Part shown: positions 8,756 through 16,491 of the stretch, piece after piece
Layout of the letters: every line of letters begins with the position of its first letter
How positions within the stretch are numbered: position 1 is the stretch's first letter
Assembly (NCBI RefSeq): GCF_036038375.1
Contig: NZ_CP107935.1
Location: 6,572,001 to 6,636,000, forward strand
Direction: 5' to 3'
Length of the DNA: 64,000 nucleotides
Source of the DNA: Streptomyces sp. NBC_00414
GTDB taxonomy: Bacteria > Actinomycetota > Actinomycetes > Streptomycetales > Streptomycetaceae
Position numbers and translations under genes: made by a program
The notes under the pieces: generated by a model
Database searches by the model: none
What the model saw: the letters and a program-made list of their open reading frames with translations, nothing else
Told to the model about the DNA's origin: nothing

Positions 8756-9829
8756 ATGCGCGCAGTGGTGTTCGAGCGGTTCGGGGAGCCCGCCGACGTA
8801 CGGGAGGTGCCGGACCCGGCGCCCGCGCCGCACGGGGTGGTGGTGCGCGTCGAGGCCACCGGACTGTGCCGCAGCGACTGGCACGGCTGGCAGGGCCACG
8901 ACCCGGACATCGCGCTGCCGCACGTGCCCGGACACGAACTCGCCGGAACCGTCGAGGCGGTGGGCGCCCTGGTCACCCGCCACCGCCCCGGCGACCGCGT
9001 CACGGTGCCCTTCGTGTGCGCCTGCGGGAACTGCGCCTCCTGCGCGGCGGGCGACCAGCAGGTGTGCGAGCGGCAGACCCAGCCCGGGTTCACCCACTGG
9101 GGGTCCTTCGCCGAATACGTCGCCCTGGACCACGCCGACGTCAACCTCGTCGCCGTGGCGGACGAGCTGTCCTTCGGGACGGCGGCCTCGCTGGGCTGCC
9201 GGTTCGCCACGGCGTTCCGCGCGGTGGTCGCGCAGGTGCGGGTGGCGGCGGGGGAGTGGGTGGCCGTGCACGGCTGCGGCGGAGTCGGACTGTCCGCGGT
9301 GATGATCGCCGCGGCCGCCGGGGCGCGGGTCGTCGCGGTCGACCTCTCGCCGGGAGCCCTGGACCTGGCACGGCGGTTCGGCGCCGCGCACTGCGTGGAC
9401 GCCTCCCGGGCCGACGACACTGCCGCGGCGGTCCGCGACCTGACCGGCGGCGGCGCCCATCTCTCCCTCGACGCCCTCGGCTCCCCGGTCACCTGCGCGG
9501 CCTCGGTCGCCGGCCTGCGCCGCCGCGGCCGGCACGTCCAGGTGGGCCTCCTGCCCGAGGACCCGAAGGTGCCCATGTCCCGTGTGATCGGCCTCGAACT
9601 CGAACTCCTCGGCAGCCACGGAATGCCCGCGCACGCATACCCGCCGATGCTGGAGTCCGTACGGGCCGGGCTCCTGCGCCCCGACCTCCTGGTAACGTCC
9701 ACGATCCCCCTGGCGGCGGCCCCGGCGGCGCTTGCGGCGATGGGGACGGCGGGGGCGGCATCGGGGGGTGCGCCGGGGTCGGGAGTGGCGATGGGGGCGG
9801 GTGTCACGGTCGTCGAACCCTGGGCGTGA
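8756..9829 (+). CDS. Zinc-dependent alcohol dehydrogenase family protein
   Basis: A 357-residue medium-chain dehydrogenase/reductase. The N-terminal GroES-like domain carries the catalytic-zinc region (GLCRSDWHG, then PGHELAG) and a structural-zinc cysteine set (CACGNCASCAAGDQQVC). The Rossmann domain has GCGGVGLSAV. The substrate is unknown. The last 40 residues are Ala/Gly-rich, looser than usual for the family. A GGAGGGG Shine-Dalgarno precedes the ATG. The gene is divergent from copZ, and its promoter must overlap the CsoR-type operator, so copper-linked expression is possible but unproven. Confidence 0.88.
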   Translation: MRAVVFERFGEPADVREVPDPAPAPHGVVVRVEATGLCRSDWHGWQGHDPDIALPHVPGHELAGTVEAVGALVTRHRPGDRVTVPFVCACGNCASCAAGDQQVCERQTQPGFTHWGSFAEYVALDHADVNLVAVADELSFGTAASLGCRFATAFRAVVAQVRVAAGEWVAVHGCGGVGLSAVMIAAAAGARVVAVDLSPGALDLARRFGAAHCVDASRADDTAAAVRDLTGGGAHLSLDALGSPVTCAASVAGLRRRGRHVQVGLLPEDPKVPMSRVIGLELELLGSHGMPAHAYPPMLESVRAGLLRPDLLVTSTIPLAAAPAALAAMGTAGAASGGAPGSGVAMGAGVTVVEPWA

Positions 9830-9856
9830 GGGCCGCGAACCGGCACGGACGATCCG

Positions 9857-9889
9857 AGGGGCCCCGCGCGGTGGACGTGCGGGGCCCCT
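9857..9889. terminator. Bidirectional stem-loop between convergent genes
   Basis: Perfect 11-bp stem AGGGGCCCCGC (9857-9867) with its complement at 9879-9889 and an 11-nt loop. It separates the dehydrogenase from the convergent small DNA-binding protein gene. Confidence 0.7.
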
Positions 9890-9927
9890 GTTCATGACGG
9901 GTGTGGGCGAGGAGCGCGGCGGGGCGG

Positions 9928-10128
9928 TCAGCCTCCCCCGCGGCCTCTGTTGCCCGGCCGGGCGGCGACCCACGCGCGGACGGTGTCGGCGTACCAGTAC
10001 GGCTTGCCGCTCTCCACGTGGTCGGGCGCGGGCAGCAGCCCGTGTTTGCGGTAGGACCGCACAGTGTCCGGCTGCACCTTGATGTGCGCCGCGATCTCCT
10101 TGTACGACCAGAGCCTTCGGTCGGTCAT
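9928..10128 (-). CDS. Small helix-turn-helix DNA-binding protein (excisionase/MerR-like)
   Basis: This 66-residue protein is a single winged-helix/MerR-like reading head: 'LWSYKEIAAHIKVQPDTVRSYRKHG' folds as HTH, followed by a wing and 'YWYADTVRAWVAARPG'. The start is ATG 10128, behind an AGGGAGGTG Shine-Dalgarno; the longer frame to 10383 is not credible. Such proteins (excisionase-, AlpA- or BldC-like) act as small regulators. No integrase or phage gene lies nearby, which argues against an excisionase role. Confidence 0.75.
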   Translation of the reverse strand: MTDRRLWSYKEIAAHIKVQPDTVRSYRKHGLLPAPDHVESGKPYWYADTVRAWVAARPGNRGRGGG

Positions 10129-10380
10129 CTGAAGCACCTCCCTGCGCGCGCCACAGCGGCGGCCGAGGGGCGGCCGCCGGGGGAGCCGGGCACTGCGCTG
10201 GCGATCACAAGCCTGTGCTCGGTGAACGACAGAGCGTGACAACGCGGCTGGGGCTGTCGCGTGGGTGTGACGCAAGACCCGCGTACACGGGACATGTGTG
10301 ACAGGAGTAGGTCTTTTGTGACACGAGTGACGCATTGCGCAACAGGCGCACTTCGCCGGGCCCGGCAGGCGTGCGGCGCA

Positions 10381-10416
10381 CATGTCTCACTGGGAAACAT
10401 GTCCCACTGGGACATG
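10381..10416. promoter_or_regulatory. Tandem operator-like palindromes before a TetR gene
   Basis: CATGTCCCACTGGGACATG (10398-10416) is a perfect 9-1-9 inverted repeat. It is preceded by an imperfect copy at 10381-10401 (CATGTCTCA-C-TGGGA-(A)ACATG) that shares the CATG. The perfect copy touches the AAGGAG Shine-Dalgarno at 10417-10422. This layout suggests autorepression by the TetR protein encoded at 10436. The rest of the 10129-10435 gap shows no gene; a further GGGACATG half-site lies near 10290. Confidence 0.65.
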
Positions 10417-10435
10417 AAGGAGTATTCTTGACGGC

Positions 10436-11104
10436 ATGGAGGCAACGGAGCCCAGCACCACCACCGAGGACCGCCGGCGGCGCAAGGCCAGGCAGACCCG
10501 CAACGCCCTGGCGACCGCCGCCGTCGACCTGATCCTGGAGCGCGGCCTCGCCGCCACCACGGTCGAGGCGATCGCGGAGCGGGCGGATGTCACGCGCCGC
10601 ACCTTCAGCCGGCTCTTCACCGGCAAGGAGGACGCGGCCCTCGACTTCGTACGAGGCGACGGCGACCGCATCAACGCACTGCTGCGCGACCGGCCCGCCG
10701 CCGAACCGCCGCTGCTCGCCTACCGCCGGGCCGTGCGCGACTGGCTGGCCGACCGCGAGGACCCGGCCTGGCACCTGCGCCCCCGCATGCGGCGTCTGCT
10801 GGCCCTGCTCGACCGCGAGCCGGCCCTGTTCGCGGCGTACGAACGCATCCGGGTCGACGCCCAGGACGAGTCGGTCCGCATCCTCGCCGACCGGCTCGGC
10901 ACCGACGACGCGCGCGACCTGCGCCCCGCCGTCGTGGTCGACGCCGCCGCCGGAGTCCTCACCGCCGCGCTGCGCGTCTGGGCGCGCGGCGCGGCAGACG
11001 ACGACTCGGCCGCCGCGGACCTCGCCGCCCTGGTGGAGCGGGCCTACGACGCCCTGACCCAAGAGGCCGCGTCCGCGGTCTCGTACGACACCCCCGAAAA
11101 GTGA
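10436..11104 (+). CDS. TetR family transcriptional regulator
   Basis: 222 residues. A basic N-terminal tail precedes the TetR HTH (about 25-70), with 'TTVEAIAERADVTRRTFSRLF' spanning the recognition helix, then an all-helical ligand-binding domain. It overlaps a likely operator pair and is followed after 7 bp by an SDR gene and then an alcohol dehydrogenase, so it probably represses this three-gene unit in response to a small alcohol, ketone or related ligand. The SD is 13 nt from the ATG, a little long. Confidence 0.88.
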   Translation: MEATEPSTTTEDRRRRKARQTRNALATAAVDLILERGLAATTVEAIAERADVTRRTFSRLFTGKEDAALDFVRGDGDRINALLRDRPAAEPPLLAYRRAVRDWLADREDPAWHLRPRMRRLLALLDREPALFAAYERIRVDAQDESVRILADRLGTDDARDLRPAVVVDAAAGVLTAALRVWARGAADDDSAAADLAALVERAYDALTQEAASAVSYDTPEK

Positions 11105-11111
11105 GAGCACC

Positions 11112-11924
11112 ATGAGCACCACTCCCGTCAGCGGCACCACCCCTGTCACCGGCACCACTCCCGTCACCGACTACGCCACCGAGTTCGCCGGGAAGACCGT
11201 GCTGGTCACCGGCGCGGCCTCCGGTATCGGCCTGGCCACCGCCCGTCGCCTCGGCGCCGGTGGCGCCGACGTCGTGATCGCCGACTACAACGCCGAGGGT
11301 GCCGAGAAGGCCGCCGCCGACCTGCGGGCAGAGGGTGTCGGAGCCGCCGCGGTCGAGGTGGACGTGACGCGCGCCGACTCCGTGGCGGCGGCCGTCGCCT
11401 TCGCCGTCGACACCTTCGGCGGGCTGCACCTGGCCGTGAACAACGCCGGCATCGGCGGCCCGAGCGCGCCGACCGGCGAGTACGACATCGAGGCCTACGA
11501 CCGCGTGGTGCTCACCAACCTCAACGGCGTCTTCTACTCCCTGCGCCACGAGCTGCCCGCCATCGAGGCGGCCGGGGGCGGCGCCGTCGTGAACGTCGCC
11601 TCCATCCTCGGCTCGGTCGGTTTCGCGGGCTCCTCCGCGTACGTGGCCGCCAAGCACGGCGTGGTCGGACTGACCAGGACCACCGCCGCCGAGTACGCCG
11701 CCAAGGGCATCCGCGTCAACGTGGTCGGCCCCGGCTTCATCGAGACCCCGCTGCTCCGGAGCATGGACGAGGACGCCTACGACGGTCTGGTCGGGCTGCA
11801 CCCCGCCGGCCGGCTCGGCCGCCCCGACGAGGTCGCCGAACTGATCGCCTTCCTGCTGTCCGACCGCGCCTCGTTCGTGACCGGCGGCTACCACCTGGTC
11901 GACGGCGCCTACACCGCCGTCTGA
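11112..11924 (+). CDS. Short-chain dehydrogenase/reductase (SDR)
   Basis: A 270-residue classical SDR. The cofactor motif TGAASGIG is at 33-40, NNAG follows, and the catalytic Y-x-x-x-K lies near 177-181 in SAYVAAKHG. A 20-residue N-terminal extension is built from a repeated TPV(S/T)GT unit. It belongs to the putative tetR-SDR-adh operon. SDR and zinc ADH pairs often oxidise an alcohol and a linked carbonyl substrate; the actual substrate is not deducible. Confidence 0.9.
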   Translation: MSTTPVSGTTPVTGTTPVTDYATEFAGKTVLVTGAASGIGLATARRLGAGGADVVIADYNAEGAEKAAADLRAEGVGAAAVEVDVTRADSVAAAVAFAVDTFGGLHLAVNNAGIGGPSAPTGEYDIEAYDRVVLTNLNGVFYSLRHELPAIEAAGGGAVVNVASILGSVGFAGSSAYVAAKHGVVGLTRTTAAEYAAKGIRVNVVGPGFIETPLLRSMDEDAYDGLVGLHPAGRLGRPDEVAELIAFLLSDRASFVTGGYHLVDGAYTAV

Positions 11925-11998
11925 GCACAGCGGAAGCGCGAAAGACGGACAAGAAGTACAAAAGCAGTACAGGAAGTCGTACGGAAAGAAGTCAGGCC

Positions 11999-13039
11999 AT
12001 GAAGGCACTGCAGTACCGCACCATCGGCGCGGCTCCCGAGGTCGTGGTCGTCCCCGACCCCGAACCCGGCCCCGGACAGGTCCTGTTGAAGGTCACCGCC
12101 GCCGGCGCGTGCCACTCCGACATCGCCGTGATGGGCTGGCCCGCCGAGGGATTCCCGTACGGGCTGCCGCTCACGCTCGGCCACGAGGGCGTCGGCACGG
12201 TCGCCGCGCTCGGCGCGGGTGTGACCGGGGTGCGCGAGGGCGACGCGGTCGCCGTGTACGGCCCCTGGGGCTGCGGCACCTGCGCCAAGTGCGCGGAGGG
12301 CAAGGAGAACTACTGCCTGCGCGCCGACGAACTCGGCATCCGTCCGCCGGGGCTCGGGGCGCCTGGGTCGATGGCGGAGTACCTGCTCGTGGACGATGCC
12401 AGGCACCTGGTGCCGCTGGACGGGCTCGACCCGGTCGCGGCGGTCGCGCTGACGGACGCGGGACTGACGCCGTACCACGCGATCAAGCGGTCGCTGGCGA
12501 AGCTGGTGCCGGGCTCGACCGCCGTCGTCATCGGCTCGGGCGGGCTCGGGCACGTAGCCATCCAGCTGCTGCGGGCCATGACCTCGGCCCGGGTGGTCGC
12601 CCTCGACGTGAACGAGGAGAAGCTGCGGCTGGCCCGGGAGGTCGGCGCGCACGAGACGGTGCTGTCCGACGAGCGGGCGGCCGACGCGGTGCGCGAACTC
12701 ACCGGTGGTGCCGGGGCGGAGGCGGTCTTCGACTTCGTCGGGGCGCAGCCCACCCTGGCCACCGCGGGGGCCGTCGTGGCCGTCGAGGGCGATGTCACGA
12801 TCGTCGGCATCGGCGGCGGGACACTCCCCGTCGGCTTCGGGCGGCTGCCCTTCGAGGTGTCGGTCAGCGCGCCCTACTGGGGCAGCCGCGGCGAACTCGT
12901 CGAGGTCCTCGCCCTGGCCCGGTCCGGCGCGGTGTCGGTGCACACCGAGACCTTCTCCCTCGACGAGGCCCCGCTCGCCTACGAGCGCCTGCACGCCGGG
13001 AAGATCAACGGGCGTGCGGTGATCCTCCCGCACGGCTGA
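11999..13039 (+). CDS. NAD(P)-dependent zinc alcohol dehydrogenase
   Basis: A 346-residue medium-chain alcohol dehydrogenase. Visible features are the catalytic-zinc Cys in GACHSD, then LGHEGVG; the structural-zinc cluster CGTCAKCAEGKENYC; and the Rossmann motif GSGGLGHVA. It lies 74 bp after the SDR on the same strand and is probably the third gene of the tetR-led unit. Length and motifs are normal. Confidence 0.9.
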   Translation: MKALQYRTIGAAPEVVVVPDPEPGPGQVLLKVTAAGACHSDIAVMGWPAEGFPYGLPLTLGHEGVGTVAALGAGVTGVREGDAVAVYGPWGCGTCAKCAEGKENYCLRADELGIRPPGLGAPGSMAEYLLVDDARHLVPLDGLDPVAAVALTDAGLTPYHAIKRSLAKLVPGSTAVVIGSGGLGHVAIQLLRAMTSARVVALDVNEEKLRLAREVGAHETVLSDERAADAVRELTGGAGAEAVFDFVGAQPTLATAGAVVAVEGDVTIVGIGGGTLPVGFGRLPFEVSVSAPYWGSRGELVEVLALARSGAVSVHTETFSLDEAPLAYERLHAGKINGRAVILPHG

Positions 13040-13066
13040 ACGGACCGATCGGCGCGGGGGAGCCGG

Positions 13067-13582
13067 TCAGGGGGTGAACACCGACCAGCAGATGTCGTTG
13101 CGCAGCCGCTGGTCGTCGAGTACGAGCTCGCGGATCTCCGCCGGGAGCTGCTCGCGCTGCCACCGGCATTCGAGCCGTCCGGCGAGCTCGCTCTCGCCCT
13201 TCGGGGCGGCGGCCCGTGCGGCCTTGATCGCGTAGGCGGCCGCGCCGAGGTCGTGCGCGGCGACGTGGGCGACGGCTCCGGCCTGCCCGGCGGCATACGC
13301 GGCGTGCCGTGCCGCCCCGCGCAGGTCCCGGGCCGCCCCCATCGCATGGCCGCCCGCCGCGCGCGCCTCCATCATCTTGACCTCGCCGCGAACCCAGGCC
13401 CGGGCGTGCTCGATCGCCCGGCGCGGGCGCGGGTCCCCGGGCCGGTCCGATTCGAAGAGGTGAAGGACGTGCTCCGCACACGAGGCCGCCCAGAGGGCCA
13501 GGCGACGGTGATCCTCGTCGGTGAGGGTCCCGCCCCGTCGGACCGTCACGAAGCGGGGATCCCGGACCTTGGGAAGGATCAT
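13067..13582 (-). CDS. Imm5-like putative immunity protein
   Basis: A 171-residue, mainly helical, Ala/Arg-rich protein. The pattern 'DEDHRRLALWAASCAEHVLHLFE', then 'ARAAGGHAMGAARDLRGAARHAA' and a C-terminal 'WQREQLP' resembles the Imm5 family of predicted immunity proteins, often annotated simply as putative immunity protein in Streptomyces. No toxin with an export or polymorphic-toxin architecture is next to it, so a true immunity role is doubtful. It is convergent with the dehydrogenase (27 bp gap) and lies just after the TetR gene on the same strand. Confidence 0.6.
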   Translation of the reverse strand: MILPKVRDPRFVTVRRGGTLTDEDHRRLALWAASCAEHVLHLFESDRPGDPRPRRAIEHARAWVRGEVKMMEARAAGGHAMGAARDLRGAARHAAYAAGQAGAVAHVAAHDLGAAAYAIKAARAAAPKGESELAGRLECRWQREQLPAEIRELVLDDQRLRNDICWSVFTP

Positions 13583-13604
13583 GACCGCACTTCCTGAGAC
13601 GACA

Positions 13605-14201
13605 TCAGGCGGCCGTCCGCAGGTGCTCGATGCCGGTGTCGAGCGCCGCCTTCAGGTGGGTCGAGTCGCCCGTGGACATCATGATGGCCACGCCGCCCTG
13701 GATGCCCGCCAGCAGCGCGGCGCCCGCCCTGTCCACGTCGAGGGCCGGTGCGACCAGACCGTTCGCCTGGAGGGCGCGCATGCCGCGGACCAGTTGCCGC
13801 TGCCACTGGCGCATCAGCTCCGCCACGATCGCCCGCGCGCCCGGGCGGTCCCGGCCCACCTGAAGGAACAGTGACGCCAACGGGCAGTGGTCGCCCTGTC
13901 GTTCGTAACGCTCCACCACCACGTTCCGCCACTGCTGCCAGGACTCCCACGAGTCCAGCCGTCCCAGGTGCGGCTGCTGGTCCGCCAGCACGCGGTCCGC
14001 TTCGAACCGGGCGACCGCCAGCAGCAGTTCGTCCTTGCCGGCGGGGAAGTAGTGGAAGAGCTGGCTCTTGCTCGTACCGGTGCGGCTTCGGATGTCGTCG
14101 AGCGTGGTGAAGGCGACGCCGTGCTCGCGCAGCACCTCGGCCGCCCCTTCGACGATACGGGCCCGCGTGGCACGGCCCTTCACGGTCGCAGCTTCCGCCA
14201 T
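13605..14201 (-). CDS. TetR/AcrR family transcriptional regulator
   Basis: 198 residues from ATG 14201, which follows a GGAGGAGG Shine-Dalgarno; the longer frame to 14294 is rejected. The HTH covers about residues 10-55 (TTLDDIRSRTGTSKSQLFHYF, a typical recognition segment). The C-terminal domain resembles the YxaF/LmrA type (GDHCPLASLFLQV). It is divergent from an SDR gene, with a palindrome between them, so it likely controls both itself and that SDR. Confidence 0.87.
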   Translation of the reverse strand: MAEAATVKGRATRARIVEGAAEVLREHGVAFTTLDDIRSRTGTSKSQLFHYFPAGKDELLLAVARFEADRVLADQQPHLGRLDSWESWQQWRNVVVERYERQGDHCPLASLFLQVGRDRPGARAIVAELMRQWQRQLVRGMRALQANGLVAPALDVDRAGAALLAGIQGGVAIMMSTGDSTHLKAALDTGIEHLRTAA

Positions 14202-14277
14202 CCCGGCCTCCTCCGATTCCCCGCTCCGCACCGCGCCGATCGACGATACCGAGCGTGCCCCGAGCCTACCGCCGTTC

Positions 14278-14293
14278 TGGACTTGCTGGTCCA
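14278..14293. promoter_or_regulatory. Candidate TetR operator between divergent tetR and SDR genes
   Basis: TGGAC-N6-GTCCA (14278-14293) is a 16-bp inverted repeat in the 145-bp divergent gap, 77 bp from the regulator start and 54 bp from the SDR start. The position suits joint repression. Confidence 0.45.
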
Positions 14294-14346
14294 TTTTCTG
14301 CGGCGCACAGTGGTCCGCACACGACGAAGAGCAGGGAGATCAGGCC

Positions 14347-15117
14347 ATGAGCGAACGGCTGCGTAACAAGACAGCGCTGGTCACGGGCTCGACCAGCAAC
14401 ATCGGGCAGGCGATCGTCGAGACGCTCGCCGCCGAGGGGGCCCACGTCATCGTGTCCGGCCGCAACCGGGAACGGGGAGCGCGGGTCGTCGACGGGATCC
14501 GTGCGGCAGGCGGCCGGGCCGACTTCCTGGCGGCTGACCTCGACGGCAGCGCGGAGGCTTCCCAGGACCTGGCCGGCCGGGCCCTGGAAACCCTGGGCGG
14601 GCGGATCGACATCCTGGTCAACAACGCCGGGATCTATCCGTCTTCCGGTACCACCGACACCGACGAGAAGACGTTCGACCAGGTCTACGGAGTGAACGTT
14701 AAGGCGCCGTTCTTCCTCACCGCCGCCGTCGTGCCGGCCATGGCGGATGCCGGCGGCGGGGTGATCGTCAACCTCGGCTCGTGGATCGCGCGGCTGGGCG
14801 TTCCCCGCGGAGCGCTCTACAGCTCCACCAAGGGGGCGATGGAGACGCTCACCCGGGCGTGGGCCGCGGAGTTCGCCCCGCTGGGCGTGCGGGTGAACGC
14901 CGTGTCGCCGGGTGTGATCCTGCCCCCGACACCGGAGGGCGGTGAGCCGAACCCGGGCGAGATCATGATGAAGGGCACCCCGGCCGGCGGCGTCGGCACA
15001 CCCGACGCCATCGCGCACGCCGTGCTCTGGCTGGCAGGCGACGAAGCGGCCTTCGTACACGGAACGGTGGTGGACGTCGACGGAGGCAGAACGGCCGTCG
15101 CCGTCGTCGCCGCATAG
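14347..15117 (+). CDS. SDR family oxidoreductase
   Basis: 256 residues from ATG 14347, preceded by GGGAG. The glycine motif is TGSTSNIG (13-20, with Asn replacing the common Gly), then NNAG, and the catalytic Tyr/Lys in LYSSTKGAM near 158-162. The C-terminus ends with the usual VDVDGG turn. Its probable regulator is the divergent TetR. Its 3' end faces the array of GC-rich repeats. Confidence 0.9.
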   Translation: MSERLRNKTALVTGSTSNIGQAIVETLAAEGAHVIVSGRNRERGARVVDGIRAAGGRADFLAADLDGSAEASQDLAGRALETLGGRIDILVNNAGIYPSSGTTDTDEKTFDQVYGVNVKAPFFLTAAVVPAMADAGGGVIVNLGSWIARLGVPRGALYSSTKGAMETLTRAWAAEFAPLGVRVNAVSPGVILPPTPEGGEPNPGEIMMKGTPAGGVGTPDAIAHAVLWLAGDEAAFVHGTVVDVDGGRTAVAVVAA

Positions 15118-15180
15118 AAGCCCACACCCCCACACTCAAACCCGCCCCCCTCCGGCCTCCCCGCCCCCTGGGGCCTCCCC

Positions 15181-15348
15181 AGGGGGCGCGGAGAACGGCG
15201 CGGTCTTTGGCTTTTGGCCTTTAGGGGCGCGGGGAACGGCGCAGTCTTTTGTCTTTGGGGGCGCGGGGAACGGCGCAGTCTTTTGGCCCTTAGGGGCGCG
15301 GGGAACGGCGCAATCTTGTCGCCCCTCAGGGGCGCGGGGAACGGCGCG
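15181..15348. repeat. Five-copy array of the GC-rich gene-end repeat
   Basis: Five plus-oriented copies of GGGGCGCGGGGAACGGCGC (the first slightly degenerate) are spaced about 35-40 bp apart by short T-rich spacers (AGTCTTTT type). The array lies between the convergent SDR and isomerase genes. The gap 15118-15425 contains no gene; a GGGGCC hairpin lies at its left edge. Confidence 0.9.
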
Positions 15349-15425
15349 ACAAGCCCCCACCGGCCCGCAGCCGAAGAACCCCCGCCCCGCCCAACCCCGC
15401 CCCCCCGCACAACCCAGTGGAACGC

Positions 15426-16367
15426 CTACGCCCCGCAGGAGCGAAGAAACTGACGAGTCCGCTGAGCGATAGGCAGCGGCTTGTCCGGCGGACACGGATA
15501 CATGTCCTGCTCGACGATGGCGAACAACTCCACGTCCAGCTTCTGCGCGGCGGCGAGCACGGGCTCCAGCGCGGGCACCCCGGCGGGCGGCTCGCACATC
15601 ACACCCCGCGCCACCGCCGGCCCGAACGGCACCCCGTTCGCCCGTACGTCGGCGAGGATCTCCGGATCCACCTGCTTGAGGTGCAGATACCCGATCCGCT
15701 CCCCGTACGTCTCGATGAGCTTGACGCTGTCCCCGCCGCAGTAGGCGTAGTGCCCGGTGTCCAGGCACAGCGACACGAGCGACGAGTCCGTGCCGTCGAG
15801 GAACCGCGCCACGTTCTCCTCGCTGTCGATGTGCGTGTCCGCGTGCGGATGGACGACGATTTTCAGCCCGTACCGCTCGCGCACCTCGCGCCCGAGCCGC
15901 TCGGTCTGACTCGTCAGCTGCCGCCACTGCTCGGCGGTGAGCGTGTCGGGCTCCAGCACCTCGCCCGTCTTGTCGTCGCGCCAGAACGACGGAATGACGA
16001 CGAGGTGCTCGGCACCCATCGCCTGGGTGAGCGCGGCGATGTCCGAGACATGGGCCCAGGTGGCGTCCCACACGTCCGGCCCGCGGTGCAGGCCGGTGAA
16101 GACCGTGCCGGCCGAGACCTGCAGGTTCCGGCGCGCGGTCTCGTCCGCGAGGACGGCCGGGTCGCTCGGCAGGTAGCCGTACGGGCCCAGCTCGATCCAC
16201 TCGTACCCGGAGTCGGCGACCTCGTCGAGGAAGCGCTGCCAGGGGACCTGCTGGGGATCGTCGGGGAACCACACACCCCAGGAGTCGGGCGCCGAACCGA
16301 TCCGGATGCGCGACAGCGGGGAAGCGGGTGATGTCTGGGGCGATGACTGAGGCGGCAACGACGTCAT
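15426..16367 (-). CDS. Sugar phosphate isomerase/epimerase (IolE/IolI-like TIM barrel)
   Basis: A 313-residue AP-endonuclease-2-like TIM barrel. Metal-ligand segments of the family are visible: 'WIELGPYGYLP', 'VVHPHADTHIDSEE', 'LCLDTGHYAYCGGD', 'YLHLKQVD' and a late 'FAIVEQD'. Proteins of this fold act as inosose dehydratase (IolE) or isomerase (IolI). The divergent iolC-iolD-mmsA genes support an inositol role, but the sequence does not decide between them. The first 18 residues are Ser/Pro-rich, and no clear SD precedes the ATG. Confidence 0.75.
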   Translation of the reverse strand: MTSLPPQSSPQTSPASPLSRIRIGSAPDSWGVWFPDDPQQVPWQRFLDEVADSGYEWIELGPYGYLPSDPAVLADETARRNLQVSAGTVFTGLHRGPDVWDATWAHVSDIAALTQAMGAEHLVVIPSFWRDDKTGEVLEPDTLTAEQWRQLTSQTERLGREVRERYGLKIVVHPHADTHIDSEENVARFLDGTDSSLVSLCLDTGHYAYCGGDSVKLIETYGERIGYLHLKQVDPEILADVRANGVPFGPAVARGVMCEPPAGVPALEPVLAAAQKLDVELFAIVEQDMYPCPPDKPLPIAQRTRQFLRSCGA

Positions 16368-16418
16368 GAGCGTCAGCTTCGGGGCCGCCGGGGAGAGGTG
16401 TCAAGGCCTGGTCCGAAT

Positions 16419-16462
16419 GTCCGGACAACCAATTGACAGGGCTCTGTCGGCGCCGCTAGACC
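16419..16462 (+). promoter_or_regulatory. Promoter and operator-like palindrome before iolC
   Basis: TTGACA at 16433-16438 is separated by 18 bp from TAGACC at 16457-16462, a good housekeeping-type promoter by Streptomyces standards. Just upstream is the 10-bp palindrome TGTCCGGACA (16419-16428), with GTCCG repeated at 16411. It lies in the divergent gap with the isomerase gene, so it may control both sides. The regulator is not in the window. Confidence 0.55.
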
Positions 16463-16491
16463 TGGGGTCCACCGATACGGAGGGAAGCTCG

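Noticed and set aside
9928..10128. Excisionase of an integrated element
   Set aside because: No integrase, attachment-site duplication or phage genes are near; only the small HTH fold resembles Xis proteins.
13067..13582. Toxin-immunity locus
   Set aside because: The Imm5-like protein has no toxin neighbour; the adjacent genes are a TetR regulator and oxidoreductases.
15181..15348. CRISPR-like look of regularly spaced repeats
   Set aside because: Spacers are short, T-rich and similar to one another, and there are no cas genes. This is the common gene-end repeat family.
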